Shown: piece by piece, positions 16,617 through 26,426 of the stretch
Layout: each line of letters opens with the position of its first letter
How positions within the stretch are numbered: position 1 is the stretch's first letter
NCBI GenBank assembly: GCA_003151475.1
Contig: PLXQ01000042.1
Location: 32,725 to 96,724 of the forward strand
Direction of reading: 5' to 3'
Source of the DNA: Acidimicrobiaceae bacterium
GTDB taxonomy: Bacteria; Actinomycetota; Acidimicrobiia; Acidimicrobiales; UBA8190
DNA: 64,000 bases
Position numbers and translations under genes: made by a program
Notes under the pieces: generated by a model
Seen by the model: only the letters and a program-made list of their open reading frames with translations
Database searches by the model: none
What the model was told of the DNA's origin: nothing

Positions 16617-18612
16617 CGCCGACCAGATGGCCGCCGTAGCCGGTCACCTCGCTGGCCACGTCGCCGAATTGGGGCGCGTCGCCGAATCCGATGGCCTGGC
16701 CGCCGCCGGTCACCACGATGTAGCCCTGCCCGGTGGCGGTGCCGAGCACACCTACCGCCGTGGCCCGCACCCCGAGACCCGGCAGCGACCCCATATAGGG
16801 CGCGTCGCCGAAGGAGAAGATCCCGCCGTCTGCTCCTACCAGCCAGTAGCCCCCTCCGTCGGCCGTGGCCGCCATGCCCACGATGGGCTGGTCCAGCCGC
16901 TGGCCCCCCATGGAACCGTGGAAGCCGGCGTCGCCGAAGGAGAAGACCCCGCCATCGGACGCCACCGTCCAGTAGCCCCCGCCGTCAGAGGTGGGCGCCA
17001 TTCCGACCATGGGGGCGTTCAGGTGCCGGCCGCCCATCGATCCGGCGAAGCCGGCGTCACCGAAGGAGAAGATCCCGCCGTCCGAGGCCACCGTCCAGTA
17101 GCCCCCGCCGTCCGAGGTGGGCGCCATCCCCACCATGGGGGCGTCCAGGTGCCGACCGCCCATGGAGCCGGCGAAGCCGGCGTCACCGAAGGAGAAGATC
17201 CCGCCGTCGGACGCCACCGTCCAGTAGCCGTTGTGGTCGGCCGTCCGGGCCATCCCCACCATGGGGGCGTCGAGGTGCCGACCGCCCATCGATCCGGCGA
17301 AGCCGGCGCTGCCGAACGTGAAGATCCCGCCATCGGACGCCACCAACCAGTAGCCGGCGATCCCTCCGCTCGGCTGTCCTCCGACGCTGAACCAGTTCGA
17401 CAGCGCCCCCCCGCCGAGACCGAAGGAGCCGAAGTCAGAGGCGAAGGTGGCACCGCTCAACGTCACCGTGGTGCTCGACCCCTCGAGGACCATCTGCAGG
17501 ACCCGGCCGCCGAAGTCACCGAGCCCGTTGCGCTGGGTCACCTGCACGGAGATGAGCGAGCCCAGTTGGGCGAAGTGCGCCGTGATGGCGGACACGGGGA
17601 TGTCCACCGTGTAGGCGTGATACGGGTTGCAGGCACCGGCGACGCACACCGAGTCGCCGTCGTCGGGTACGGCCGCGAACGTCCCCCCGGCGCTGTAGCC
17701 GCCCGTCGACGCCGAGTACTGGGTCAGCGCCGGCACCCCCCCGGGCAACAGCACCGCCATACCGGCGGTGGTGTTGGTGGCCGCGTCGGTCAGCGCGTTC
17801 TCATGCACCGTCCCCGGATAGAACTGGCAGGCCGCCGTGTCGCAGATGTCGGCGTAACCGAAGTAGCTACCCCTGCTGGCCATCACGTAGGAGCGCACGG
17901 CCACGGCCTGGGCCTCGAGCTCCTGCATCCCGGCCCCACCACCCAATGTCCCCCACGACGCCGGAGACTCCGACGGCGTGACGTCGGCCACGTACTGACC
18001 GAGAGGCACCACGTTGACGGCGCGCACCTGACTGGCCGAGTTGAGTGCTCCCTGGATCGTCCCGTGCACCGTCGTCGTCCCGCCGACGTAACACAAGGTC
18101 AATTCGGCCGCCCCGGGCGAGGCCACGGGGCCACCCACGACAGCGGTGGCCGCGCTCCAGGGCCCGGCGCACCCGCTGCTCGTCTCCACATTCCAGACGC
18201 CGCTCATCAATGTGAACAACGCGGCGCCGCCCCCCGGCACGGTGACACCCCCGGCGTTGAAGCCGGCGCTCGAGGTGACGAGGACGTTCTGATTGCCGCC
18301 GTTCATGTTCTCGTTCAGCGCCACCGTGACCGGGGTGCCGTCGCTCCAACCGGCAGGCACACCGATGGTGGTGGAGGCGCCGGTGCCCAGACGGCCGTAG
18401 TAGTGCTGGAGGATCTGTTGGTAGTTGAGGCCCTGCAGGGCGTCGCCCAGAGCGCCCCACTGGCCCATGCCGGCGCCGCCGCCGAAACCGTGGACCTGGA
18501 GGGTCACGTTGGCCGTGGGATAGGCGTTGGCGGCGGTGGGGAGAGAAAGCACCGAGGCGGCGGCGATGACCAGAACACCGGAGACGGCGGAGATAACGCG
18601 GCCCGCGCCCAC
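16597..18612 (-). CDS. Secreted SpoIID/LytB-domain protein with C-terminal 42-residue repeats
   Basis: GTG at 18612 gives a short signal peptide ('[20 protein letters not shown]', cleavage after 'TAANA'); GTG at 18681 is an alternative, and the open frame to 19209 is not credible. The 671-residue product has a SpoIID amidase-enhancer/lytic-transglycosylase-like domain (about 35-410; '[16 protein letters not shown]', '[13 protein letters not shown]', '[14 protein letters not shown]'). A C-terminal array of about five 42-residue repeats follows ('[19 protein letters not shown]', then '[16 protein letters not shown]') and decays towards the end. SpoIID proteins act on peptidoglycan glycan strands. 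The repeats probably form a propeller-like binding or surface domain. It faces the surface-glycan locus and shares its repeats with the protein at 26427. Confidence 0.88.
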   Translation of the reverse strand: MGAGRVISAVSGVLVIAAASVLSLPTAANAYPTANVTLQVHGFGGGAGMGQWGALGDALQGLNYQQILQHYYGRLGTGASTTIGVPAGWSDGTPVTVALNENMNGGNQNVLVTSSAGFNAGGVTVPGGGAALFTLMSGVWNVETSSGCAGPWSAATAVVGGPVASPGAAELTLCYVGGTTTVHGTIQGALNSASQVRAVNVVPLGQYVADVTPSESPASWGTLGGGAGMQELEAQAVAVRSYVMASRGSYFGYADICDTAACQFYPGTVHENALTDAATNTTAGMAVLLPGGVPALTQYSASTGGYSAGGTFAAVPDDGDSVCVAGACNPYHAYTVDIPVSAITAHFAQLGSLISVQVTQRNGLGDFGGRVLQMVLEGSSTTVTLSGATFASDFGSFGLGGGALSNWFSVGGQPSGGIAGYWLVASDGGIFTFGSAGFAGSMGGRHLDAPMVGMARTADHNGYWTVASDGGIFSFGDAGFAGSMGGRHLDAPMVGMAPTSDGGGYWTVASDGGIFSFGDAGFAGSMGGRHLNAPMVGMAPTSDGGGYWTVASDGGVFSFGDAGFHGSMGGQRLDQPIVGMAATADGGGYWLVGADGGIFSFGDAPYMGSLPGLGVRATAVGVLGTATGQGYIVVTGGGQAIGFGDAPQFGDVASEVTGYGGHLVGGALTAQ
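16640..17355 (-). repeat. 126-bp coding tandem repeats
   Basis: DNA-level tandem repetition with a 126-bp period, most regular between about 16900 and 17330, encoding the 42-residue '[18 protein letters not shown]' units of the SpoIID protein. Units differ mainly at third positions, so the protein is under selection while recombination between units remains possible. Confidence 0.85.
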
Positions 18613-18748
18613 GCGGAAAGTGGATCGGCAAAAGCTGATGGTGTCGATGCTATCGGCGACAGCGTCCGCTCCCGGGGACACCACCAGATCGTCCCCCCGG
18701 CCACGAGGAACCGCTGGTAGCGTGCCCAAAGCGGGCGGGGCCCTTTTC

Positions 18749-20179
18749 ATGGCAGCGGCCACCGACGTCGTCTGGCACGTGTCAGAGGAGCTGCCGGTGA
18801 ACGTGCGTGCGCTCGGCCGCGAGGACCTGCGACAGGTTTCGCATCTGCACCGCGCTTCGGTGCGCGGCTGGGCTCCGCGGCGAGCCTCGTGGACGGGGTC
18901 CCCCACATTTCTCGTTTCTCTGATCATCGGCATCGTCACCGTGGTGCTGCGTCTGTCGTATGCGGCAACCGCTCCCACCGACGCCGTGGGCGCCGGCCTC
19001 GTGAAGGGCTCCGGCCATTTCGACGTGACGCGCGGCGCGCCACGGGCCCCCGGCGCTTGGCTGTACGTGGCCGTGGGCCACGGCATCGCTGTCGTCACCG
19101 GCCTGAGCGCCGTCCACAGCCTGGTGCTCCTGGCCGCGCTGGCCTCGGCTGGCGCCGCTGCTCTCACCTGTGTGGCGGGCACGGCGTTGGGGGGGCTCTG
19201 GGTGGGCATCGGCTCCGCCGCCGTCGTGGCCTCGGCCCCCGTCTCGTGGTTCGCCGGTTCGACGGTGTCGGCCTACGGGTTCGAAACCGTCATCGGGACG
19301 CTGCTGATCGTGCTGGCCCGTCGGGCCTGGCCGTACCGCGCCCACGGGGCGCTGGCCGTGGCCGTGCTCATGCTCGGGGGCGGGGTGCGGTTGAGCATCA
19401 TCCCCGCCTTCGCTTTCCTGGCCGCCATCGCCGTGGTGGCCAGTGTGCGCACCGTCGGCCAGCTCCTGGCCACCGTCGCCGCCGGCCTCGCGGGCCTGGC
19501 CGTCTGGCTCGTTCCCGTCGTATTCATCCAACCCGGTGGGATCTCGGTATGGCTCCATGCCGTGCACGTCCAGATCTCCGACGCCGCGCACCAGTCATCG
19601 GTCTTCGTGGCCCCGGCGGCGGGCACCGTCACCAACATCGGCACCTTCGGGGGCTGGTCGCTCGTGAGCCTGGGGCCCGTCGTCGCCGTCGGCCTTGTCG
19701 GTGTCGTCGCCCTGGCCGGGGCCCGGATCGTGACCAGGCATCCGGCCGGGAACATACGCCTGCGCATCTGGAGCAGACCGAGTGAACCGAGGGCCGGGAT
19801 CGAACGGCCCCGGTACCAACACACCGGGGCCATCCTGGGGGCGGCCGTGATCCCCCCGTTGGCCCTTGTCACCCTCGGTCAATTCGCCGGCGGCGGCGAC
19901 GTCCTGTGGTACCTAGCCCCGGTGACCGTGCTCATGCTCTTACCCGCCGGCCGTCTGCTGCACCACCGCAGCCGCGGGGTGCGGCTGGGCGCCGCCGTGG
20001 TGGCCACCGTCCTCGTGGCCGGCACCGTGGGCGTGAACGTCCAGAGGTTCGTGGCCGGGCCCGGCATCCTGCCCGCCAGTGTGATGCAGCACCATCGGAA
20101 CTGGTGGATCTCGCAGCGGCGTTACCAGGCGCCCTATGCCGACACCGACGCCGCCATCAGAGCGGCGGACCGGCGCTGA
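18749..20179 (+). CDS. Polytopic membrane protein, GT-C glycosyltransferase-like
   Basis: The ATG at 18749 lies after a G-rich ribosome site. The 476-residue product has about 45 cytosolic residues and then roughly ten hydrophobic helices. The layout, with an early '[18 protein letters not shown]' loop after the first helix and alternating helices, resembles lipid-linked-sugar-dependent GT-C glycosyltransferases, but no diagnostic motif is certain. The C-terminal '[20 protein letters not shown]' lies outside the membrane region. It is divergent from the SpoIID gene and convergent with the exporter ATPase, so a role in surface-glycan assembly is inferred from context only. Confidence 0.7.
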   Translation: MAAATDVVWHVSEELPVNVRALGREDLRQVSHLHRASVRGWAPRRASWTGSPTFLVSLIIGIVTVVLRLSYAATAPTDAVGAGLVKGSGHFDVTRGAPRAPGAWLYVAVGHGIAVVTGLSAVHSLVLLAALASAGAAALTCVAGTALGGLWVGIGSAAVVASAPVSWFAGSTVSAYGFETVIGTLLIVLARRAWPYRAHGALAVAVLMLGGGVRLSIIPAFAFLAAIAVVASVRTVGQLLATVAAGLAGLAVWLVPVVFIQPGGISVWLHAVHVQISDAAHQSSVFVAPAAGTVTNIGTFGGWSLVSLGPVVAVGLVGVVALAGARIVTRHPAGNIRLRIWSRPSEPRAGIERPRYQHTGAILGAAVIPPLALVTLGQFAGGGDVLWYLAPVTVLMLLPAGRLLHHRSRGVRLGAAVVATVLVAGTVGVNVQRFVAGPGILPASVMQHHRNWWISQRRYQAPYADTDAAIRAADRR

Positions 20180-20203
20180 CAGCGCGCCCCTGTCGTTCGC
20201 CGA

Positions 20204-21415
20204 TCAGCTGAGGCTGGCGGTGCGGATCTCGACGCGAAAATCGAGGGCGATGGTTCCGCGCGACCGACCGGGATTAAGCATCTCGAAGGGCACCATTTCG
20301 CGCCGGTCGAAGACGATCCCCGGACGGCTCTTCAACTCCACGGCCACGAAGTACTTGCCGTCGAGGAAGGGGATGTGGTCGAAGGTGAGATCGGCCCGGC
20401 CGCCACCGGTGGGAACGTCGATCTGCTGGCCCAGGATCTCGGTGTCCGAGGCATAGGCCATTTCGTTGAATTGGTTGTGGATCTCGATGGCGATGACCAT
20501 GTCCGCCACCGGCTCGAAGGCCTCGAAGCCGATGCGGACGGTCAGAGGCTCACCGGGTAAGAGGTGCTGCCGGGTGCCCGTGCCGGGGTGCTCGAGATCG
20601 ACGGAAGTGATGGTGACGGGCCGGTAGGCCGGAATCTCCGACACCGGCTCCGAAGCGGTGATGGCGGACTCCGGGGCCAGGGTGAGGAGGTGATCGTGGT
20701 AGAGCTTCACCGCCTCGGCGGCAGAGGCGTAGCCGATCATCTTTCCCGAGCTGAGCACGGCCGCGTTGTCGCAGATGACCCGGACGAGGTCGGCCGAGTG
20801 GGTGACGAACAAGATGGTCCGGCCGTCGTTCTGGAACTCCTTGATCCGGCCCATGCACTTGCGTTGGAAGTTCTCGTCGCCCACGGCGAGGACCTCGTCC
20901 ACGACGAGGATGTCGGGATCGACGTTCACGGCCACGGCGAAGCCGAGCCGGACGTACATGCCCGAGGAGTAGTACTTCACCTGGTTGTCGATGAAGTTCT
21001 CCAGCTCGGCGAAGGCCACGATCTCGTCGAAGCGGCTTTCGACCTCCTTCGTCGACAACCCGAGCAGCGAGGCGTTCAGGAAGATGTTCTCCCGTCCCGA
21101 GAGCTCGGGCTGGAAGCCCGCCCCCAGCTCCAGCAACGCGGCCAGGGCGCCGCGGACGACGATCCTGCCCTTGGTCGGTTGCAAGATGCCCGACATGCAC
21201 TTGAGCAATGTCGACTTGCCCGAGCCGTTGCGGCCCAAGATGCCCACCGTCTGGCCTTCAGCCACCTCGAAGCTGATGTCCTGCAGGGCCCAGAAGTCCT
21301 CGTAGGAGTTGTTCCCGAGGTGCAGGACGCGTTCTTTCAACGAGTAGTACTTCTCGTGGTAGAGCCGGAACTTCTTGGAAACGTCGTCGACCTCGACGGC
21401 GATGTTGGCGCTCAC
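20204..21415 (-). CDS. Polysaccharide ABC exporter ATPase with Wzt-type C-terminal domain
   Basis: A 403-residue ATP-binding subunit. The nucleotide-binding domain (about 5-245) has Walker A 'GRNGSGKST', signature 'YYSSGM', Walker B 'ILVVDEVLAVGD' and the switch His in 'FVTHS'. The C-terminal region (about 260-403) is beta-rich and fits the Wzt_C carbohydrate-binding domain, which in O-antigen exporters recognises the modified end of the chain. GTG start, 7 bases after the permease stop. It is the energising partner of the permease upstream and implies chain completion in the cytoplasm before export. Confidence 0.93.
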   Translation of the reverse strand: MSANIAVEVDDVSKKFRLYHEKYYSLKERVLHLGNNSYEDFWALQDISFEVAEGQTVGILGRNGSGKSTLLKCMSGILQPTKGRIVVRGALAALLELGAGFQPELSGRENIFLNASLLGLSTKEVESRFDEIVAFAELENFIDNQVKYYSSGMYVRLGFAVAVNVDPDILVVDEVLAVGDENFQRKCMGRIKEFQNDGRTILFVTHSADLVRVICDNAAVLSSGKMIGYASAAEAVKLYHDHLLTLAPESAITASEPVSEIPAYRPVTITSVDLEHPGTGTRQHLLPGEPLTVRIGFEAFEPVADMVIAIEIHNQFNEMAYASDTEILGQQIDVPTGGGRADLTFDHIPFLDGKYFVAVELKSRPGIVFDRREMVPFEMLNPGRSRGTIALDFRVEIRTASLS

Positions 21416-21422
21416 GGAGGGC

Positions 21423-22547
21423 TCACAGCTCCTCGGCGAAGTTGCCCTCGAGGTGCCCGAAGACCATCAGGGCACCGAGGAACAGAAGAATCGAGACGCC
21501 GAGGACGGCCAGATCGGCCCCCACGTACCAGTGGATCGGGTAGTGGGCCATGACAGCCAGGGGGGCGTGGAAAGGCGGGTTGGTTCCGACGATCTTGTAA
21601 ACGTGCGGCCCTATGGATTCGATCCTTGGTGTCGCGGGCGTCAGCTTGGTGGATTGGGCGTTCCAGATGTTGAAGAAGACGCGCTGGAAGGTCATGACCA
21701 CGGGGGTGACCGGGTTGGAGAAGTAGAGCCAGATGAGCTTGGTGTGGGGGATGAACAAGATGGTGTGGCGCTGGAGCGAGTCATGCACCCGGCCCGAGAA
21801 GGCGTACACGGTGGGTATGGCCCAGAACCAGGCCACCAGCAGCACCTCCACCAGGTGCTGGGTGTCGCGCAGGTAGACGTTCACCGCCGACAAGAAGATG
21901 GAGAGGGCGGAAGCGAAGACCACGATGGCGGCCAGGGCGGGGATGAGCAACCACATCTCGCTCCAGGCCGGCCCATGGTGGAAGGCGATCATGAAGCCGA
22001 TCATGACGAGCGACTGGTAAAAGAAGTAGACGAAGGCCGATCCCACCGAGGCCAGCACCAGGATCTCGCGGGGGAAAGCGACCTTCTTCACGATGCCGGC
22101 GTTGACCACGACCGAGGTGGTTCCCGTGAGCAGGCCGGCCTGGAAGAGGTTCCAGACGAGCATGGCCGAGAACATGTAGATCACGAAGTAGGGGATGCCG
22201 TTCGGTAAGAAATAGGTGAACAGGACATAGAAGACGGCCAGGGTGAGAGCGGGATTGAGCATCGACCACAGGAACCCGAGGACCGAGTTCTTGTACTTGA
22301 CCTTGATCTCTTTGCGCACCAGGAAGACGAAGAGCTCGCGGGCCCGCCACATCTCGCGGAGCCGGAGCCAGACGCTGACCCGGGCAGAGACGATCCGGGT
22401 GGGCTTGGAGCCGCGCGCCGCTACCCGGGTGGCGCGCTGGGCCAACTCTTTGTCGCGTTGCTCTACGCGGCTGAGAGTGCTCGGATCGTCGCGGGCGGCC
22501 TGGTCGCCGGGTGATCGCTCCCCCGCCTCGGCCCGTACCTCGGTCAC
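21423..22547 (-). CDS. Polysaccharide ABC exporter permease (Wzm/TagG type)
   Basis: A 374-residue ABC-2 membrane subunit. A polar cytosolic N-terminus (about 70 residues) is followed by six hydrophobic segments, starting at 'VLGFLWSMLNPALTLAVFYV'. An extracytoplasmic stretch between the fifth and sixth helices (about 270-335; 'RIESIGPHVYKIVGTNPPFH') is longer than in typical Wzm proteins. It carries lipid-linked glycan across the membrane together with the ATPase at 20204. It starts 25 bases after clpP on the same strand. Confidence 0.92.
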   Translation of the reverse strand: MTEVRAEAGERSPGDQAARDDPSTLSRVEQRDKELAQRATRVAARGSKPTRIVSARVSVWLRLREMWRARELFVFLVRKEIKVKYKNSVLGFLWSMLNPALTLAVFYVLFTYFLPNGIPYFVIYMFSAMLVWNLFQAGLLTGTTSVVVNAGIVKKVAFPREILVLASVGSAFVYFFYQSLVMIGFMIAFHHGPAWSEMWLLIPALAAIVVFASALSIFLSAVNVYLRDTQHLVEVLLVAWFWAIPTVYAFSGRVHDSLQRHTILFIPHTKLIWLYFSNPVTPVVMTFQRVFFNIWNAQSTKLTPATPRIESIGPHVYKIVGTNPPFHAPLAVMAHYPIHWYVGADLAVLGVSILLFLGALMVFGHLEGNFAEEL

Positions 22548-22572
22548 CGGTTCTCCGATCGAACGGGGACGG

Positions 22573-23214
22573 TCAGTGCGCCGCCGGCTGGGGTACCGAG
22601 TGCTCGATGACGCGGTCGATGAAGCCGTAGTCCTTTGCCTCTTCGGCCGTGAACCAACGGTCGCGGTCGGAGTCGGTCTCGATGCGCTCGACGGGCTGAC
22701 CGGTGTGGAAGGCGATGCGCTCGGCCATCATCCTCTTCAGGTAGACGATCTGCTCCGCCTGGATGGCGATGTCGGTGGCCTGGCCCTGCATCTGGCCCGA
22801 GGGCTGGTGCATGAGGATACGGCTGTGGGGAAGGGCGAAACGCTTCCCCGGGGCACCGGCGCACAGGAGGAACTGGCCCATGGAGGCGGCCAGGCCGACG
22901 CAGATGGTGCTCACGTCGCACGAGACGTACTGCATGGTGTCGTAGATGGCGAGACCGTCGGTGACCGAACCTCCGGGCGAGTTCACGTAGAGGTTGATGT
23001 CCTTCTCCGAGTCCTCGGCGGCGAGGAGGAGGAGCTGGGCGCAGACCTGGTTGCCCACCGTCTCGTCGATGGCGCTGCCGAGGAAGATGATCCGCTCCTT
23101 CAGGAGCCGCTGGAAGACGTCGGCCGAGGCGAGGTCGGTTAGGTTGTTGTTCCGCATGGAAGGGCCGGGGCCGGCGATCAGGGCAGACGAGGGGCGCGTG
23201 GAATGGGGTGCCAT
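22573..23214 (-). CDS. clpP: ATP-dependent Clp protease proteolytic subunit
   Basis: A 213-residue ClpP serine peptidase. With the ATG at 23214 the catalytic triad is Ser111 ('LAASMGQF'), His136 ('LMHQPSG') and Asp181 ('ETDSDRDRW'). ATG at 23158 ('[11 protein letters not shown]') would give a shorter propeptide. The handle region '[13 protein letters not shown]' is normal, so it should be active. Unusually it is not beside clpX, tig or a second clpP but directly upstream of the glycan exporter genes on the same strand, which suggests a secondary or specialised ClpP. It needs a Clp ATPase encoded elsewhere. Confidence 0.95.
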   Translation of the reverse strand: MAPHSTRPSSALIAGPGPSMRNNNLTDLASADVFQRLLKERIIFLGSAIDETVGNQVCAQLLLLAAEDSEKDINLYVNSPGGSVTDGLAIYDTMQYVSCDVSTICVGLAASMGQFLLCAGAPGKRFALPHSRILMHQPSGQMQGQATDIAIQAEQIVYLKRMMAERIAFHTGQPVERIETDSDRDRWFTAEEAKDYGFIDRVIEHSVPQPAAH

Positions 23215-23280
23215 GCCTAGGAGGCTACCCCGGATGACGGGCGCTTTCGGCCAGCCCGGAGCCTGCGGGGGCCCGCAGCG

Positions 23281-24192
23281 ATGACCCTGGGACAGCGCCT
23301 GCGGGGCAGGCGACGCCGGGGGCTGGCCGGGCTTTCGCCTGAACAGGCCCTCTCGGCCGTCTACGGGCTGTTGCTGCACCGGGAGCCCGACGCGCATGGT
23401 CGACAGGCCTACCTGCCGGGGCTGCGCGACGGGACACTGTCGCCGGTGGTGCTGGCCGAACGGATCCAGGCCTCGGCCGAGTGGTGGACCGTCGTCGGCT
23501 ACAGCGACCTGAGCAGCTCCCTGCACTTCAGCCGCAGCGTCTTCGTGCGTTCCCTGCCGAAGGCGCGGCGGATACTCGACCTGGGCGGGACCGCCCTCGG
23601 GTCGTCGCAGGGGGCCATGGTGCTGATGGGCTATCCGTATCCCTTCGAGCAACTGGTGGTGGTCGATCTGCCCCAGGACGACCGGAACGATCTCTACAAA
23701 GAGGATGCCGAACGTCACGTGGTCGAGACCGATCTCGGGCCCGTGCACTACCACTACCACTCGATGACCGATCTGTCGTCGTATCCCGACGCGTCGTTCG
23801 ACCTCGTCTACAGCGGCCAGAGCATCGAACACGTCACCGTCGCGGACGCCGACAAGGTCCTGGCCGAAGTGGCCCGGGTGCTGCGGCCCGGCGGCTACCT
23901 CGGTCTCGACACCCCGAACGCCCCGGTGTGCCGGTTGCAACAGGCCGGGTTCATCGACCCCGACCACGACTACGAGTACAGCCACGCCGAGATGCTGGAG
24001 AAGTTCGGTGGTGCCGGCTTCGAGGTGCTCGAGGCGAAGGGCCTCAATCACGCCGGCCGCAGCCTGGCCAAGGGAGAGTTCTCGGTGCAGGACGTGGCCA
24101 GCCAGCGCGGGCTCTTCGCCGACATCGAGAGCTGCTACCTGCTCAGTTACCTGTGCCGGACGGACCCCGCTACAACCGAGGAGAGCCCGTGA
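23281..24192 (+). CDS. SAM methyltransferase with N-terminal DUF4214-like domain
   Basis: A 303-residue protein. Residues about 15-70 ('[18 protein letters not shown]', '[13 protein letters not shown]') match the DUF4214 pattern found in surface-glycan and S-layer-associated proteins. Residues about 95-260 are a class I methyltransferase: '[14 protein letters not shown]', '[14 protein letters not shown]' and '[14 protein letters not shown]'. It is divergent from clpP and overlaps the next gene (GTGA at 24189). The inferred role is methylation of a sugar in the glycan built by the neighbouring glycosyltransferases. Confidence 0.87.
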   Translation: MTLGQRLRGRRRRGLAGLSPEQALSAVYGLLLHREPDAHGRQAYLPGLRDGTLSPVVLAERIQASAEWWTVVGYSDLSSSLHFSRSVFVRSLPKARRILDLGGTALGSSQGAMVLMGYPYPFEQLVVVDLPQDDRNDLYKEDAERHVVETDLGPVHYHYHSMTDLSSYPDASFDLVYSGQSIEHVTVADADKVLAEVARVLRPGGYLGLDTPNAPVCRLQQAGFIDPDHDYEYSHAEMLEKFGGAGFEVLEAKGLNHAGRSLAKGEFSVQDVASQRGLFADIESCYLLSYLCRTDPATTEESP

Positions 24193-25214
24193 CCGAAGAA
24201 GCCCGAGGAGCGGGTACGGGCGGGACCACCACCGGCGACGAGGAGGCCGACCGGAGCTATCTGGCCCGGGTGCGGGCCGAGATCGACGACGAGGTCCGGC
24301 GGCGTCGGGCCTCGGGCGATCTTCCTCCGCAGATGGAGAGCGAGCTCGAGCAGCTCTTCTTACAGCACGCGCCGCTCGGCAGTACCCGGCAGGAGCTGCA
24401 CGAGGTGCTGCGGCTGGTCGACGCCGCCGCCTTCATCGACCCTGTGGTGCCGGTGGCGTCGAGCCGTCCCGGGGGGACCGCCATCAAAAAAGGGGTGCGG
24501 TCGCTCAACTTCTGGTACCTCCGGTTCATCACCCATCAGGTGAGCAAGTTCACCACCGCCACCAGCCGGTCGCTGCACATCTTGGACCAGCAGCTGTCGG
24601 AGCTCGCCGCCAAGATCGAAGCCCTGGAGGTACCGCCGTCGGTGGTGGTCGACGTCGACTGGGCGCACCGGACCGACGCCTGGTGGGTACCGGCCGTGGT
24701 CGGCGAGCTGGAGGGGATCCGGCGCCGGGTGCTGCACGCCGCCTGTGGCGACGGATGGCTGGTGCAGCTACTGGCGGCCACCGGGGTCGACAGCTACGGG
24801 GTCGACCCCCGTCCCGGTCGGGTGGCGGGCCAGGAGCTCGGGGATCTTGACCTGCGCGAGGAATCCGTCCTCGGACATCTCGATGCCGTCGAGCCCGGTG
24901 CGCTCGGTGCCGTGGTGCTGACCGGTGTCATGGAGGGGTCGGGACACGGGGAACGCCGTCGTCTGCTCGAGAGGGCGACGATGGCACTGGCGCCCGACGG
25001 TGTGCTGCTCGTCCATTGCCTCACCCCCGCCGCCTGGGAGGCGACCGACGCCCCGGCCGAGGCCGACATCGTCCAGGCTCGTCCCTACCGGCCGACGACG
25101 TGGCCCCATCTGCTGGGCGAAATGGCCATGTCGGGCGAGGTGATAGCGGGTCCCTTGGGCCGCGACTACCTGGTCGTGGCCCGTCGTGATCTGCCCCCCT
25201 CCGCGCCGCGGTGA
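24189..25214 (+). CDS. Methyltransferase-like protein with coiled-coil N-terminus
   Basis: GTG at 24189 overlaps the previous stop; frame open further upstream is a shadow. The 341-residue product has a charged helical N-terminus ('[18 protein letters not shown]', '[17 protein letters not shown]') and a C-terminal Rossmann-like half with degenerate SAM motifs ('[19 protein letters not shown]', '[14 protein letters not shown]', '[14 protein letters not shown]'). This looks like the methyltransferase-21-type domain found in glycan clusters. Catalytic competence is uncertain because motif I departs from the consensus. It sits in a four-base-overlap chain between another methyltransferase and a glycosyltransferase. 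Confidence 0.75.
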   Translation: MTEEARGAGTGGTTTGDEEADRSYLARVRAEIDDEVRRRRASGDLPPQMESELEQLFLQHAPLGSTRQELHEVLRLVDAAAFIDPVVPVASSRPGGTAIKKGVRSLNFWYLRFITHQVSKFTTATSRSLHILDQQLSELAAKIEALEVPPSVVVDVDWAHRTDAWWVPAVVGELEGIRRRVLHAACGDGWLVQLLAATGVDSYGVDPRPGRVAGQELGDLDLREESVLGHLDAVEPGALGAVVLTGVMEGSGHGERRRLLERATMALAPDGVLLVHCLTPAAWEATDAPAEADIVQARPYRPTTWPHLLGEMAMSGEVIAGPLGRDYLVVARRDLPPSAPR

Positions 25215-26413
25215 AGGTCGCTTTCGTCACGCCGCGCTACGGGCCCGAGATCATGGGAGGGGCCGAGACGGCGGCGCGGCAACTGGCCGAGCATCTCGTG
25301 GCCGAGTGCGGGTGGGAGGTCGAGATCTTCACCACCGGCGCCATCGACCACATCACATGGGACGACGTCCTCGCTCCGGGCGACAGCGTGCTGAACGGGG
25401 TGACCGTCCACCGGTTCCGCTCGGCATCGGGACGGGTCCCCGAGTTCTACGCCCTCGACGGCCGGCTGCGCACGGCCCCGGCCCAGGCCTCGAAAGACGA
25501 CGCCCGGCGCTGGCTCGAGTGCAACGGGCCGGTGACGCTTGATCTGCTCGACGCCCTACGGGGCAGTGACGCCGATGTGGTCGCCTTCTACCCGTATCTG
25601 TATTACCCGACGGTGGCCGGGATGGACGCCGTGTCGGTGCCCCGGGTGCTTCATCCGGCGGCGCATGACGAACCGGCTCTGTACCTTCCCGTGTTCGCCC
25701 CCACCTACGCCGAGGCCGACGCCATCTGCTACCACACGGCGGCCGAGCGCCGTCTCGTGCAGAGGATCCACCCCGTGGCCCAGGTGCCCCAGATCGTTCT
25801 CGGTCTGGGCGTGGGAGAGGTCACCGAAGGGGGCCGGGCAGGCGGAGAGATCCTCGGGATCGGGGACCGGCCCTATGTGGTGAGCGTGGGCCGGGTCGAC
25901 GAGCACAAGGGATCGGCCATGCTGGCGCGTTTCTTCCGGCTCTACAAAGAGAGGCACCCCGGTCCCCTGGCGCTGGCGCTCGTGGGACCGGTGGCGGTGG
26001 CGATCCCCGAGGACGACGACGTCGTCGTCACCGGCGTGGTGAGCGAGGCCGACAAGTGGGACCTGGTGCGCGACGCCTTGGTGGCTGTCTCGCCGTCCGC
26101 CCTCGAGTCGTTCTCCCTGGTCGTGCTCGAAGCCTGGGAACAGTCGGTCCCGGTGGTGGTGAACGCCACCTGCGATCCCACCCGCGAGCATTGTGAGCGC
26201 TCCGGCGGTGGCCTGTGGTTCGGATCGTTCCGTGAGTTCGAGGTGGTGCTCGACCGGCTGTGCGCCGATGCTTCGCTCCGGCGCTTCCTCGGTGAGCGGG
26301 GCCACAACTACGTCGAGAAGTACTACCAGTGGCCGGCGCTCATCGCGCGTTACGCCGAGTTCCTGACGAACGTCTGCCAGCGCGGCCCGCGGTGGGCGCG
26401 CGCCGGCAGCTGA
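25211..26413 (+). CDS. Glycosyltransferase family 4
   Basis: A 400-residue GT-B enzyme. The N-terminal domain begins '[19 protein letters not shown]', a typical GT4 start with the Gly-rich acceptor loop. The donor domain has 'YVVSVGRVDEHKGSAML' and the EX7E-like motif 'SPSALESFSLVVLEAWE'. It transfers a sugar from a nucleotide donor, retaining configuration. The GTG start overlaps the previous stop. It is a clear paralogue of the protein at 31665: both share the N-terminal 'PRYG' pattern, 'HDEPELHLP/HDEPALYLP', and 'SGGGLWF'. Confidence 0.93.
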   Translation: MKVAFVTPRYGPEIMGGAETAARQLAEHLVAECGWEVEIFTTGAIDHITWDDVLAPGDSVLNGVTVHRFRSASGRVPEFYALDGRLRTAPAQASKDDARRWLECNGPVTLDLLDALRGSDADVVAFYPYLYYPTVAGMDAVSVPRVLHPAAHDEPALYLPVFAPTYAEADAICYHTAAERRLVQRIHPVAQVPQIVLGLGVGEVTEGGRAGGEILGIGDRPYVVSVGRVDEHKGSAMLARFFRLYKERHPGPLALALVGPVAVAIPEDDDVVVTGVVSEADKWDLVRDALVAVSPSALESFSLVVLEAWEQSVPVVVNATCDPTREHCERSGGGLWFGSFREFEVVLDRLCADASLRRFLGERGHNYVEKYYQWPALIARYAEFLTNVCQRGPRWARAGS

Positions 26414-26426
26414 TCGGTCAGACGGT

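Noticed and set aside
16640..17355. CRISPR array
   Set aside because: The 126-bp periodic repeats are in frame, code for a 42-residue protein motif and have no unique spacers. The same holds for 26430-27165.
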